From contig CANQHG010000003.1 of assembly GCA_947623655.1 (NCBI GenBank), forward strand, positions 1 through 64,000: 64,000 nucleotides of DNA, in the 5' to 3' direction. A program made the position numbers and the translations under genes. The notes beneath the pieces were generated by a model. That model saw nothing but the letters and a program-made list of their open reading frames with translations, ran no database searches and was not told the origin of the DNA. Below are positions 51,901 to 59,992 of the stretch, piece by piece; position 1 is the stretch's first letter; every line of letters begins with the position of its first letter. Source of the DNA: an uncultured Clostridia bacterium. GTDB taxonomy: Bacteria > Bacillota > Clostridia > Christensenellales > Borkfalkiaceae.

Positions 51901-54687
51901 TCCGTCTTCGCCGCAGACAGTACATTTCTGGCCTTGGGTGCAGGTGGGCTCTTCGATATCCCAGATATGCCCCGTCGCCTGATCGCCCTTTGCCTCGCAC
52001 TCAAGGCAGATCTGCCCCCTCGTGCAGGTCGCATGGTCGATATCCCACGTATGACCCTTGGGTTCCGTCTCGTTGCCGTCGTAGTGATATTCGCAGTTGT
52101 TGCACTGATAGGTCGTATAGCCGCTCGCCGTGCATGTAGGCTCGGTGACCGTCTCACGGAAGTCGTGCGCGGTCTGCGGGATCGGCGTCGTACGCGTCTC
52201 GGAGCACTCTTCTCTCTCGCACTTGTAGGCGTCTACGCCCGCCGCCGTGCAGGACGCGGGGCGGCTGTTTGCGGGATCCTTTACCCAACTGTGGCCGAGA
52301 GCGCGGATGACTGTACGGCGTGCCGCAACGCCGCAGTTGTGGCTGCAGGTATATACTTCTTCGCCCTGCGCCAAACAGGTCGCGGGATGGCTTTGCTCCT
52401 CGTCTTTGACCCATTCGTGGCCCGTTGCGTAGAGCACTTCGTTCTTCTGCGTAAAGCCGCAGCGCGAACAAATTTCCGTATCATATCCGTTGGTCGTGCA
52501 GGTCGCCTCGCGGGAATCCGGCACGATCTTGTGGCCGTAGCGCGTGCACATCTCCTCGGGCGACATGATGCCTACGGTATAGTAGGAGAAGTGGTTGGTC
52601 TTGAATACGGCGTAGCCGTTCGAATAGGTCGCATTCATCGCCTTGAGCTCGTCGCCGTCGACATACCAGATCTCGATGGCGGTGGGGTCTTCCCCGTCTC
52701 CGAGCTTATAGGGGATACGGACGGTGACTTCGCCGTCGCCGAAATTCGTAAAGAGCTCCCCGTCTCCATTCGAAAGGGTAATGCTGTAGAGATCTTTTCC
52801 TTCCAGCTTATCGCCGAGGTCCTGCCCGGGAACGCTGTCTGCGCTGTCGACGCCGAGAGTGAGTGTGCCATCGGGAAGGGCGTCTTTGGCTTTTGCGTCC
52901 ATCTTGACGGAAGCGCCTTTCACTTCAACTTCATCAACGCCCTTGAGCGCTTCTTTGGAGGCCTGCACGGTGTTCGCGTTCGCATCCGCGACGATGGAAG
53001 TCTTCGTGTGGCCGCGGCTGCAAGTGAATGTGGTGACGTTGCCCTCCTTTTTGCCGCTGTCCCAATCATGGTTATCGGGATCCTGATAGGTCTCCGTTGC
53101 CCCGGTTTGATGGCAAACGGTACATACCTCTGTGATCTGACCCTCATGGTTGCAGGTCGCCTCATCGGTGATCTGCTTTTCAAACTGATGGTATCCTCTT
53201 ACGGTCTGCTCCTGCGTCACCATCTGATGACAACTTGTGCAGTCGCCCGTGTTTTCACGGGTATAGGTGCAGGTCTTATCATCCTGAAGAATGAGCTCGC
53301 CCTTTGTCCATTCCGCCACGGTGTGCCGGATCGCGTTCTGTGTGAGCTCTTCATATTCGCCCTGCGAACAGACGGAGCATCTGAAAATCGTATAGAGGTC
53401 GCCGCTGCAATAGAGGGCGCGGTCAAAGTTCTCGTCTTCCCTCGTTCCTACGGCGGTATAACTATGCTCTTCGGTCGCGGGCGTGGTCGCTTCGCACTTG
53501 CTGCACTTGCGCTCCGCGCAGGCAGGGCCGCTAAAGCTGTGCCCCGTGGCGGCAACGGGCGTCTTGCTGACCGTATGGCAGACAGAGCATCTCTGCGCGT
53601 CGTAGCCCGCCTCGGTGCAGGTCGGCGCTTTGGACTCTTCCGCATAGGCCTCGAAGATATGCGCCGTTTTTTCTACGGGATTGGAATAACCGTAGTCACA
53701 GTTTTTGCACTTATAGTGCTCCTCTCCCTCCGTTGTGCAGGTGGGAGCGACATCGTTCGCCGCGTCGCGCACGCACTCATGGGGAACCATGGGAACGGTG
53801 TCCGTATCCGACTCGCCGCAACGCTCGCAGGTATAGGCAGTGACGCCTTCCGCTGTGCAGGTAGCTGCATGGCTCTTTAAAGGATCGTACTTTTTATCGT
53901 GTCCGAGCGCGGCGACCGCGGTCTCCTGCGTGGAGGTACAACGGCTGCACTTTTTAACGGTTGCACCTGCGTCCGTGCACGTCGGCGCCCTGTAGAGATC
54001 GGGAGCGTCCTGATAATCGTGTCCGAGCGCTTCGACCGCGGTCTCCTGCGTGGAGGTGCAACGGCTGCACTTCTTAACGGATGCGCCCGCGTCCGTGCAC
54101 GTCGGCGCCCTGTAGAGATCGGGAGCGTCCTGATAATCGTGCCCAAGCGCTACTATCGGGGTCTCCTGCGTGGAGGTACAACGGCTGCACTTCTTAAAGG
54201 ATGCCCCCGCGTCCGTGCACGTCGGCGCCCTGTAGAGATCGGGAGCGTCCTGATAGTCGTGCCCGAGCGCTACGGCCTCCTCCGTCCACGTCTTCTTGCA
54301 GTCGGGACAGGAGTATGTATTCACCCCCCCCGCTTCACACGTCGCCGTTGTCGTATACGTTGCGTTGGTGTGTGCACAGGTATCGGGGTCCGGGGTCGGA
54401 TCGGGATCGGGGTCCGGGTCGGGATCGGGGTCGGGATCGGGGTCGGGATCGGGGTCCGGATCGGGATCAGGATCGGGATCGGGGTCCGGGTCGGGGTCCG
54501 GGTCGGGATCGGGATCGGGGTCCGGATCGGGGTCCGGGTCGGGATCGGGATCGGGGTCCGGATCGGGCTCGGGCGTAACGATGCCGGTATCCTCGTCCGA
54601 GGGGTCTTCATTGCCGCATGCGCTGAAAAGGAACAGCGTAAAGCAAGTAACAAAGGCGAGTAACAGAACAAAAATACGTTTTTTCAT
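45997..54687 (-). CDS. Giant Cys-rich repeat lipoprotein
   Basis: 2896 residues, one of the largest proteins a genome like this would encode. The signal ends LFLFSAC; then comes a (Asp-Pro)n linker of nearly 60 residues. The N-terminal ~1050 residues contain about twenty repeats of the 'APTCT.aG....kC..C......ipalGH' type, the first four being nearly identical 40-residue units. A beta domain interrupts them (about 560-720, SITLSNGDGELFTNFGDGEVTVRIPYKLG). A helical, less Cys-rich region follows (about 1050-1550). The C-terminal ~1350 residues alternate large beta modules with about eleven further CxxC/CxCG sites and many Y/E-rich strands. No enzyme motif was recognised. The ATG at 54687 is preferred (GGAGGG 4 nt upstream) over one 12 nt earlier. 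Confidence 0.88.
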   Translation of the reverse strand: MKKRIFVLLLAFVTCFTLFLFSACGNEDPSDEDTGIVTPEPDPDPDPDPDPDPDPDPDPDPDPDPDPDPDPDPDPDPDPDPDPDPDPDPDPDPDPDPTPDPDTCAHTNATYTTTATCEAGGVNTYSCPDCKKTWTEEAVALGHDYQDAPDLYRAPTCTDAGASFKKCSRCTSTQETPIVALGHDYQDAPDLYRAPTCTDAGASVKKCSRCTSTQETAVEALGHDYQDAPDLYRAPTCTDAGATVKKCSRCTSTQETAVAALGHDKKYDPLKSHAATCTAEGVTAYTCERCGESDTDTVPMVPHECVRDAANDVAPTCTTEGEEHYKCKNCDYGYSNPVEKTAHIFEAYAEESKAPTCTEAGYDAQRCSVCHTVSKTPVAATGHSFSGPACAERKCSKCEATTPATEEHSYTAVGTREDENFDRALYCSGDLYTIFRCSVCSQGEYEELTQNAIRHTVAEWTKGELILQDDKTCTYTRENTGDCTSCHQMVTQEQTVRGYHQFEKQITDEATCNHEGQITEVCTVCHQTGATETYQDPDNHDWDSGKKEGNVTTFTCSRGHTKTSIVADANANTVQASKEALKGVDEVEVKGASVKMDAKAKDALPDGTLTLGVDSADSVPGQDLGDKLEGKDLYSITLSNGDGELFTNFGDGEVTVRIPYKLGDGEDPTAIEIWYVDGDELKAMNATYSNGYAVFKTNHFSYYTVGIMSPEEMCTRYGHKIVPDSREATCTTNGYDTEICSRCGFTQKNEVLYATGHEWVKDEEQSHPATCLAQGEEVYTCSHNCGVAARRTVIRALGHSWVKDPANSRPASCTAAGVDAYKCEREECSETRTTPIPQTAHDFRETVTEPTCTASGYTTYQCNNCEYHYDGNETEPKGHTWDIDHATCTRGQICLECEAKGDQATGHIWDIEEPTCTQGQKCTVCGEDGLPPIAHSYTEQGYCEWCGEGCSHNFQVTEEKPSTCTEAGYTESTCQTCGQKQREEKKLADHTFNEFTGRCDNCGALDPGRVSEYLELIKSLKADSYTFSLSGFSFSVAHGSDVNTLAIEQGVATFAIKDGKILFRATIDEFSMLSGSSLTAYEELEVLFDGDVLIVRYTENGEERYMRESSQMPRELSMILLVLGDSELHEYFSTLGNMNYADLSTAANTFFGKVFTRKDDETGYTLTLNNDAILSLNEKFMNETAEEIFNGIFGEEKLDAFVSYIKDMASVKSAKEAVDDLLERVKPYHIEKEELFKLINHVVELIGKAQGAGEVQNNGNSGAMQPMDETAASPDETPAFDINTYYNDPQFAKATLVEIMGISKEDFETGVDNYVQICKELTPYGILQEATGSNLTAEAIYEIVKGLFTGDGLGVSLRAEGGKLKTITLALNDIALENVFEANVTAKGKLEVTPGGEVQMPAEQYDGKFMNALARRIEANSGRYEMAMYDRMEGDTRTTETIVFELVNGKIKATITDAYYRSYENATSPQGAIGKNNGYKNVIVIDDLSAMNLTVTSGCGNGVKVYRYTGMVFGTMTRFLYTVADGVITTEDEQEGGGGSFFYDFRIGYNGVKNSFVSDYDHNFVVRPEESQTEDQVDCEEYYITVEYCSKCGKRHESRYYKWHRTRSEYTLAEGATTCLEGVIRQERCTVCNEIVYQEKEQPTDHRFFEEEHRIETDFGTVVIVNQRCACGQEVQYGFNCEAYLLTDDLYNDREYFHTNWYQDNDEIYRTVFMLDYNENQWSIEISGPMSKDGCYTRAELTAKVYVGKLKVGETTFSALLAAEHEFTEKTTLSYETQEDGSVVTKEITTVTYSCGHGFSYTETYEARYDKYGRETYSCLEKRSAEGVTVSYRRTETVWDTCHYERTTYYSETDAQNSYKSSGTQHTETFTAKLLGSTCYDGVEFTHTCKVCGNERKVNSSGYHSSANIVNIPLGKGTIVYQSGCACGANNNFNLYFQTKNGYGSSFIFDYDNSTPTMFVYLLEYNEQIIKCTVDVTSSSDECYDYADRVFTFYLDDKNIATFSENHIVTAVHHQVERQDLVNEHGGEYGEKGYCESYVEHYECGHSQDVTYTNEVRCDELGRITKRLSEVKTADGNYLQYECTQYEYGQDCTRTVYRWYGSPYNEPEIYEEGQYHEYLHSYELLKPDGTCEDGVREVRRCIYCGQEDPHYEGQIFFEHVSQGKEETFTTADGEFMVSYSACPCGQVSEFDNLHHRHGEEWRYCDREYEKDGMTLTCNYEDCTAMAKITTTADESDPCYTVYQDTLTVGEWSKTFSRTEVHHTYEQPSEDMFYKEYTLETDNFTGSYQKIKTVYTCSHGLPAVIEIWDSRCDQFGREFYREEERYEEDTGKVLSYSYWEYEFHQGSCEYDCYSKYEKDGERYFTGTGTMHGHAKYTYNLLGNKCTDGVEVKGICECCGEVRDSYTKYDHIIVKTEEVLKTSSGKMIGTMIFSKCLCGEAEQSPFLEENGECYFSDYSSSQTEEGHTVLTYQCAETDCDVVKTLEYWTVQDGCNVTEYSILKFYEGETPIGAPEGYRHTSSWEDHQLMRETRSPKEFKLEDDGYTGYRQETYCYYPCKHLPNYTNVYEIHYDRYGRQIYYLDTTKTDGADEYSGYYESRCTFPEGSCEGTWEYRYDPKDSWNFDHTVTVHYAKDQTMDYFEATCTQYAYYHYTCGNCGEEVYQGECSPHGHNYIEGRCTYCGLENPKNADGQICLEDMGLFDEEYYIVGAYFYDVEPSMINYDTQLIYLDAEGGRHEVPIELDWTRTPCFPDCAYSFLFTIARTLVEQAKQSASVDAGWTYHGLAFICNARFNNESQANTIVLTDLAQEIPEEMRGIYTGNMYVEGVYKDIQIEILANGVKMTLQGEEQTVDFIGYDDFYGIYFRVGADEYYIVDDGYGGITLGYEWSQSRLSPVEA
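53881..54290 (-). repeat. 120-bp tandem repeats inside the giant gene
   Basis: Three consecutive units (53881-54000, 54001-54120 and 54121-54240) and part of a fourth differ by only a few bases. Each encodes 40 residues starting around GHDYQDAPDLYRAPTCTDAG. Homogeneity at DNA level points to recent duplication or gene conversion. Confidence 0.9.
54381..54575 (-). repeat. GATCCG-type hexanucleotide array encoding Asp-Pro repeats
   Basis: About 180 bp of alternating GA(T/C)-CC(G/C) codons coding for a (DP)n linker after the lipobox. Synonymous variation (GATCCC, GACCCC, GATCCG) indicates selection on the peptide as well as slippage. Confidence 0.9.
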
Positions 54688-54953
54688 GCTTCCCTCCATT
54701 TTTTCTGTCTGATTTTTTCGGTATTGAACTTCCCCGCAGGGAAGCCGCCGCCGCAGGCGGCGGATGAGGGGCGTAGGTCAAATACCCCTGTTTACACTAT
54801 TATATACCTTAACAAAACTTTCGTCAACGAAAATCAACGATTTTTTTGACCTGTTCTGAACAATTTATTTGTTCATTTTGTGAGATATCTTACTTCCGCC
54901 GCGCAAAAGTTGTTCTTCCGAGACAAAAATTGAAATTTTTTTCCTTTTCCCTC
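54688..54953. other. Divergent control region between the giant gene and the EF-G paralogue
   Basis: Holds a GC palindrome block (CCGCCGCCGCAGGCGGCGG at about 54745-54763) inside the leader of the giant gene, then AT-rich DNA with that gene's promoter. No gene was recognised. Confidence 0.6.
54799..54827 (-). promoter_or_regulatory. Promoter of the giant Cys-rich gene
   Basis: Minus strand TTGACG, 17 bp, TATAAT, about 110 bp before the ATG. The long leader includes a GC-rich hairpin. Confidence 0.68.
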
Positions 54954-54981
54954 TTGATTTTTTCAGGATATCGGTTATAAT
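54954..54981 (+). promoter_or_regulatory. Promoter of the EF-G paralogue
   Basis: TTGATT, 16 bp, TATAAT, 48 bp before the ATG. Confidence 0.65.
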
Positions 54982-55029
54982 GGAAAAAAGATGTGCCCGT
55001 AAGGGCAAAATTCAGCAAGGGGTACGATT

Positions 55030-57078
55030 ATGAGCCTTACAGCAAACAACATTCGAAACATCGCCGTCGTCGGCCACTCCGGCGAAGGCAAAACAACGCT
55101 CTGCGAGGCAATGCTCTTCAACGCGGGCGCCATTGAGCGTATGGGTAAGATCGAAAACGGCACTACGGTCTGCGACTTCGACGATCAGGAGATCGCGCGG
55201 CACTCCTCCGTGTCGCTCGCCTGCGCCTATCTTACCTGGAAAGACGTCAAGTTCAACCTTCTCGACGTCCCCGGTTTCTACGACTTCGAGGCGGAATTCA
55301 ACTCCGCCATGCGTGCGTGCGGCGCGGCGCTCGTCGTCATGGGCGCAAACGGCACGGTGACGGTCGGCGCGGAAAAGGCGCTCGATCATTGCTTTAAGCA
55401 CAAAAAGCCCCTCTTTATCTTCATCAACGGCATGGACAAGGAGAACGCCAACTATCACGGCACCGTACAGGCCCTGCAGGAGAAGTATAAGGGCAAGATC
55501 GCGCCCATCCAGATTCCCATCATGGAAGGGGAAAAGATGACGGGCTTTATCAACGTCATCACGGGCAAGGCATACAAATTCTCCGACAAGGGCGTCGCCG
55601 AAGAGCCCGTCCCCGCGGCCTACCAAAGCGAACTCGCCGAAATGCAGTCCGTCCTTCAGGAATCCGCCGCCGAAAATGACGAGGAACTTCTCGATAAATA
55701 CTTCGACGAGGGCTCCCTCTCCGAAGAGGACACCGTTGCAGGCCTCAGAAAGGGCATTCAGACCATCAGCGTCGTCCCCGTCATCGCGGGCAGCGCTCTC
55801 CTCAACAAGGGCGTCATCAATCTGATGAACGAGCTCATCAACTACGTTCCCGAGGCGGCGGAACGCGCGGGTCTCCCCGCAAAGGACCTCAAGACAAACG
55901 AGCCCGTCCTCGTGGATTGCGCGCAAGAAGCTCCTTTCGCCGTACAGGTCTTCAAGACGGCGGTCGACCCCTTCGTCGGCAAGATGAATTACATCCGCGT
56001 CAACCGCGGCGTGCTCAAAACGGGCACGGACGCGTACAATCCCAATACCGATACGACAGAGCGCATCAACTCTCTCTATATCGCGCGCGGCAAGAAGCTC
56101 GACCCCGTTAACGCGCTCTCGGCGGGCGATATCGGCGTCGTTGCAAAACTCACCAATACGGGTACGGGCGATACGCTCTGCGACCCCAACGCCCCCGTGC
56201 AGTTCGAGCCCATCGAGTTCCCCGAACCCTGCCTCTCCATGGCGGTCACCGTGGCGGTGCGCGGCACCGAAGACAAGGTGTTCGGCGGCCTCAACCGCCT
56301 CGCCGAGGAAGACAAGGGCTTCTGCGTCCGCAAGAACGTTGAGACGGGCGAAACGCTCGCCTGCGGGCAGGGAGAAGTCCAGCTCGACATCATCAAGAAA
56401 AAATTGAAGTCTAAATTCGGCGCGGACGCGGAATTCTCCACCCCCACCGTCGCCTACCGCGAATCCATTACGGGCAAGGCGGAGGCCGAGGGCAAGCATA
56501 AAAAGCAATCGGGCGGCGCAGGGCAATTCGGCGTGGTCAACATCCGCTTTGAGCCGGGCGCGGCGGACGGTATCTTTGAATTCGTGGACGCGACCGTCGG
56601 CGGTTCCGTTCCCAAGCAGTTCATCCCCGCCGTCGAAAAGGGCCTCCGCGAGGCCATTCAGAAAGGCGTGCTCGCAGGGTTCCCCATGGTCAATCTCAAG
56701 GCGACGCTCTTCGACGGAAAATCTCACCCCGTAGACAGTAAAGAAATTGCATTCGTCTCGGCGGCAAGGCTCTCCTATGAAGACGGCATTCCCCGCGCAA
56801 GGCCCGTCATTCTGGAGCCCATCTGCTCCCTTCAGATCACCGTTCCCGAACAGTACGTCGGCGATATCATGGGCGATCTCAACAAGCGCAGAGGCAGGAT
56901 CATCGGCATGAATACCGTAGACGGGCTGCAAGTCGTCACGGCCGAAGCGCCCGAGGGCGAACTTCTCACCTATGCGACGAGCCTCCGCTCCATGACACAG
57001 GGCCGCGGCAAATTCACGCAGACCTTTGCCCGCTATGAGCAGGCGCCCGACACCGTTTTGCAGAGCCTAAAAAAATGA
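55030..57078 (+). CDS. Elongation factor G-like GTPase (EF-G2 type paralogue)
   Basis: 682 residues with the full EF-G domain order: GTP-binding domain, domain II, III, IV (GQGEVQLDIIKKKLK, then FGVVNIRFEPG) and V (SLQITVPEQYVGDIMGDLNKRRGRIIGM). The G domain deviates from translocase EF-G: P-loop GHSGEGKTT instead of AHIDAGKTT, G3 DVPGFYDF with Phe where canonical factors have the catalytic His of PGH, and G4 NGMD instead of NKMD. Such changes mark the EF-G-like/EF-G2 group, thought to act in recycling or as auxiliary ribosome GTPases rather than the main translocase. AAGGGG precedes the ATG. It is monocistronic with a strong terminator. Confidence 0.9.
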   Translation: MSLTANNIRNIAVVGHSGEGKTTLCEAMLFNAGAIERMGKIENGTTVCDFDDQEIARHSSVSLACAYLTWKDVKFNLLDVPGFYDFEAEFNSAMRACGAALVVMGANGTVTVGAEKALDHCFKHKKPLFIFINGMDKENANYHGTVQALQEKYKGKIAPIQIPIMEGEKMTGFINVITGKAYKFSDKGVAEEPVPAAYQSELAEMQSVLQESAAENDEELLDKYFDEGSLSEEDTVAGLRKGIQTISVVPVIAGSALLNKGVINLMNELINYVPEAAERAGLPAKDLKTNEPVLVDCAQEAPFAVQVFKTAVDPFVGKMNYIRVNRGVLKTGTDAYNPNTDTTERINSLYIARGKKLDPVNALSAGDIGVVAKLTNTGTGDTLCDPNAPVQFEPIEFPEPCLSMAVTVAVRGTEDKVFGGLNRLAEEDKGFCVRKNVETGETLACGQGEVQLDIIKKKLKSKFGADAEFSTPTVAYRESITGKAEAEGKHKKQSGGAGQFGVVNIRFEPGAADGIFEFVDATVGGSVPKQFIPAVEKGLREAIQKGVLAGFPMVNLKATLFDGKSHPVDSKEIAFVSAARLSYEDGIPRARPVILEPICSLQITVPEQYVGDIMGDLNKRRGRIIGMNTVDGLQVVTAEAPEGELLTYATSLRSMTQGRGKFTQTFARYEQAPDTVLQSLKK

Positions 57079-57093
57079 TCTGTAACGATCCGT

Positions 57094-57131
57094 AAAAAAA
57101 GGACTTCTCGCCGAAGAGAAGTCCTTTTTTT
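57094..57131 (+). terminator. Terminator of the EF-G paralogue
   Basis: A 16-bp perfect stem AAAAAAAGGACTTCTC / GAGAAGTCCTTTTTTT with a 6-nt loop. Confidence 0.92.
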
Positions 57132-57255
57132 GCGTATTTATCACTTTATAACTTTCCGCCGCCCCTTTTGCGGCGCACGGTTTTCTCGCGGGATCCGCCG
57201 CGGGGAGCGGCGAACGATACGGCCATGCCGCCCGCGCGCTGTCCGAAAAGGCCGT

Positions 57256-57477
57256 TCAACCCTTTTTTACTTCGAGGATATCGTCGGCGGAACAGCCGAT
57301 AAAACTGCACAGTTTGGAAAAATTTGCCAGAGTCGGCTGCGCTCGGCCCGAAAGATACTGCGACACGGTTGAAGGGTCGACGCCGATCCCCCGCGCTATG
57401 TCCGATTTTTTCTTCCCGCAGTGCTCGATCTCAAATCTGAGATTTTGCGTGATCTTTTCATCCAAAGTTTCGCTCAT
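57256..57477 (-). CDS. Small XRE-family regulator
   Basis: 73 residues, a single Cro/C1-type helix-turn-helix: LRFEIEHCGKKKSDIARGIGVDPSTVSQYLSGRAQPTLANFSKLCSFIGCSADDIL. The upstream region (minus-strand promoter side) contains two copies of TTGGGCATT 29 bp apart (57490-57498 and 57519-57527), a possible self-operator. TAGAAT lies 6 nt before the ATG, but AGGGG is also present just upstream, so leaderless and ordinary initiation are both possible. No obvious partner gene; pheT lies upstream on the same strand. Confidence 0.88.
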   Translation of the reverse strand: MSETLDEKITQNLRFEIEHCGKKKSDIARGIGVDPSTVSQYLSGRAQPTLANFSKLCSFIGCSADDILEVKKG

Positions 57478-57589
57478 ACCCCTATTCTATTGGGCATTAC
57501 TTAAATATTGCTTGATTTTTGGGCATTGTCCAAGTGAAAATCCGAAAATATGCGGCGGCGCAGACATGCGCCGCCGCTCACTGTGCTTC

Positions 57590-59992
57590 TTATCTCAGTT
57601 CCGCGCCAAAATTATGGCCCAGACTTCCTACGATCTTGTTGAAGAACCCGTCGAGCGTCTCGGGGGTGAGTGGTTTCTCCGCGTTGACGTCGGGAGAGAA
57701 CGTCAGACGGAACGCCATGCTCTTTTTGCCTTCGCCGAGCCGTTTGTCGCGGTACACGTCGAAGAGTTCCGCCTTTTTCACCGCCTTGCAGGCGCGCTTG
57801 ATGCACTCCGTCATCTCCCCGCACGTCACGCTTTCGTCGACGACGACGGCAAGGTCGCGCTCGGCGTCGGGGAACTTGGGCAGGTTGTGGTAGGATATGT
57901 CCTTTGCGAATTTCTTTTTCATTGCGTCGTAATCGAGTTCGGCAACGAAAACTTTTCTCTCGAGCGCGAGCTCAAGGGCAATTTCGGGATGCAGTTCGCC
58001 GATGAAGCCTACCTCCTTTTCCCCCATCACGATATTTGCCGACACGCCGGGGTGCAAGAAAGATTTTTCGGCGCGGACAAAGCCGAAGTTGAGTTCAAAC
58101 GCCTCAGCGACCGCCTCAACGGCGCCTTTCAGATCGAAGAAATCGCCCTCTCCCCACAGCGCGAGCACAACTTTCTTGCGCTCCTCGGGAAGTTCTTTCA
58201 GGGGAAGTTCCTTGGCGAGATAGACATTCGCAAGCTCGAAGAGTCTTCCGTTCATGTTCCCCCTGCGTACGTTTCTCACGACGTTCTGAAGCATCCCCGG
58301 GAGCAGGAGCGTCCGCATGACGGAGAGGTCTTCGCTGATGGGGTTGAGAATCTTGATCGCGTTGCGTTCGGGCGCGTCGGCGGGAAGACGGAGAAGATCG
58401 AGATCTTTGGGGGAATAGAAAGAGTAGTTGCACGCTTCCATAAATCCCTCATGCTGCAAGGTGCGCTTAAACTTGAGCTCGAGCTCCTGCGCGGGCGTGA
58501 GCCCGCCCACCGTTACGGACGCATTTTTCAGAAACGTGGGTTTGATGTGCTCGTAGCCGTACATTCTGATGACCTCTTCCGCGAGGTCGGGAACGCCGTC
58601 TATGTCTACCCGCCAAAGGGGCACGGTGACGGAAAATGAGGCACCCATGTCCGAGACCCCGAACTCCAAATGCTCCAAAATCTTGTTCGTTTCCTCTCTG
58701 GGGACCGCGATTCCGAGAAGACCGTCGATCGCGGCATACTCCCCTTCCACGACTTTGTTCGCGCGGGGAAGGGCACAGACGTCGGCATGGAAAGAAGTGA
58801 CTGTTCCGCAGCCGAGCGCTTCGACGAGGTGAAGGGCGCGCCGCATGCCGAAGTCGGGCGTATAGAGCGGGTCGACGCCCTTTTCGAAGCGGGCGGAAGA
58901 ATCGGAACGCTGGCCGAGAGCGCGGGAAGTTTTTCTCACGCTGTCACGGGCGAAAGACGCCGCCTCGAAAAAAACTTCTTTCGTCTCTTCGCCGATCTCG
59001 CTGTTGAGCCCGCCCATGATCCCCGCGAGCGCCACGGGACGGGCCGCGTCGCAGATGAGCAGATTGTCGGGATGCAGCGTAAACTCTTTTTCGTCGAGCG
59101 TCGTGATCTTTTCTCCCTCTTGCGCCCGCCGCACGACGATCTCGCCGCCCTGCAAATAGTTTCTGTCGAACGCGTGCATGGGCTGGCCGATCTCGAGAAG
59201 GACGTAGTTGGTGATGTCGACGATGTTTGAAATGGAACGGATCCCGCAGAGGGCGAGCCGACGCCTCAAAAGAAGGGGAGAAACGCCGATCTTGACGTCC
59301 TTGACAAAATGGCCGATATAGCGGGGGCAGAGCGCGGGCTCTTGCACCGTGACGGGCACTTGCACGTCCGTTTCCGCCGCGTTGAAATCGAGCGCGGGAT
59401 AGCGGAGAGGCTTTTTGAGGACGGCGGCGACTTCGCGGGCGATGCCGAAGACGGACTGGCAGTCTGGACGGTTGGCGGTCACGGCGATGTCGAAGATATA
59501 GTCGTCGATACCGACGATGGGCTTGATGTCCGCGCCCGCGGGCGTGTCTTTTTCGAGAATGAGAATGCCGTTTACGTCGGCGCCCGCATAAAAATCGTCG
59601 TTGATGCCGAGCTCCTCGCCCGAACAGAACATGCCTTCGGAAAGAATGCCGCGCAATTTGCCCGTCTTGATCTTCTGCACGCCGTCCTCGTGGCGGACGG
59701 TCGCCCCGTCAAGCGCGACGGGGACTTTTGCGCCGACAAAGACGTTTGTCGCCGCCGTGACGATCTGTTTTTCGCCGTAAGGGCCGCAGTCGACCCCGCA
59801 GACGGTGAGTCTGTCCGCACCGGGATGCTTGGCGCGGCCGATGATCTCGCCGACGACGACTTTGTCCACGCCCGCGCCGACGTCGATGAGTTCTTCCACC
59901 TCAAACCCGCACGAAAACAGTTTTTCCTGCAGTTCTTGGGCGGAAATGTCGATATCTACATATTCCTTTAACCATGAATAAGGTACTTTCAT
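57590..59992 (-). CDS. pheT: Phenylalanyl-tRNA synthetase beta subunit
   Basis: 800 residues, full length. Domains: the B1 start MKVPYSWLKEYVDIDI, an EMAP-like tRNA-binding domain (about 40-150), B3/B4 editing domain (about 210-380 including RRLALCGIRSISNIVDITNYVLLEIGQPMHAFD), B5 (about 400-470), the catalytic-like core (MYGYEHIKPTF...) and the C-terminal FDX-ACB anticodon-binding domain (LPKFPDAERDLAVVVDESV). It works with PheS as an alpha2-beta2 enzyme charging tRNA-Phe. AAAGGAGT is the ribosome binding site. It follows pheS by 160 bp. Confidence 0.96.
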   Translation of the reverse strand: MKVPYSWLKEYVDIDISAQELQEKLFSCGFEVEELIDVGAGVDKVVVGEIIGRAKHPGADRLTVCGVDCGPYGEKQIVTAATNVFVGAKVPVALDGATVRHEDGVQKIKTGKLRGILSEGMFCSGEELGINDDFYAGADVNGILILEKDTPAGADIKPIVGIDDYIFDIAVTANRPDCQSVFGIAREVAAVLKKPLRYPALDFNAAETDVQVPVTVQEPALCPRYIGHFVKDVKIGVSPLLLRRRLALCGIRSISNIVDITNYVLLEIGQPMHAFDRNYLQGGEIVVRRAQEGEKITTLDEKEFTLHPDNLLICDAARPVALAGIMGGLNSEIGEETKEVFFEAASFARDSVRKTSRALGQRSDSSARFEKGVDPLYTPDFGMRRALHLVEALGCGTVTSFHADVCALPRANKVVEGEYAAIDGLLGIAVPREETNKILEHLEFGVSDMGASFSVTVPLWRVDIDGVPDLAEEVIRMYGYEHIKPTFLKNASVTVGGLTPAQELELKFKRTLQHEGFMEACNYSFYSPKDLDLLRLPADAPERNAIKILNPISEDLSVMRTLLLPGMLQNVVRNVRRGNMNGRLFELANVYLAKELPLKELPEERKKVVLALWGEGDFFDLKGAVEAVAEAFELNFGFVRAEKSFLHPGVSANIVMGEKEVGFIGELHPEIALELALERKVFVAELDYDAMKKKFAKDISYHNLPKFPDAERDLAVVVDESVTCGEMTECIKRACKAVKKAELFDVYRDKRLGEGKKSMAFRLTFSPDVNAEKPLTPETLDGFFNKIVGSLGHNFGAELR

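Noticed and set aside
50938..53880. A 980-codon open frame on the plus strand
   Set aside because: It is antisense to the giant Cys-rich gene, has no ribosome binding site and gives an arginine/alanine-rich sequence with no recognisable domain; it is explained by the codon bias of the opposite strand.
53881..54290. Possible CRISPR array
   Set aside because: The units are 120 bp, contiguous, in frame and encode Cys-rich repeats; there are no spacers and no cas genes.
54381..54575. Possible non-coding satellite
   Set aside because: It stays in frame and encodes an Asp-Pro linker with varied synonymous codons inside the giant gene.
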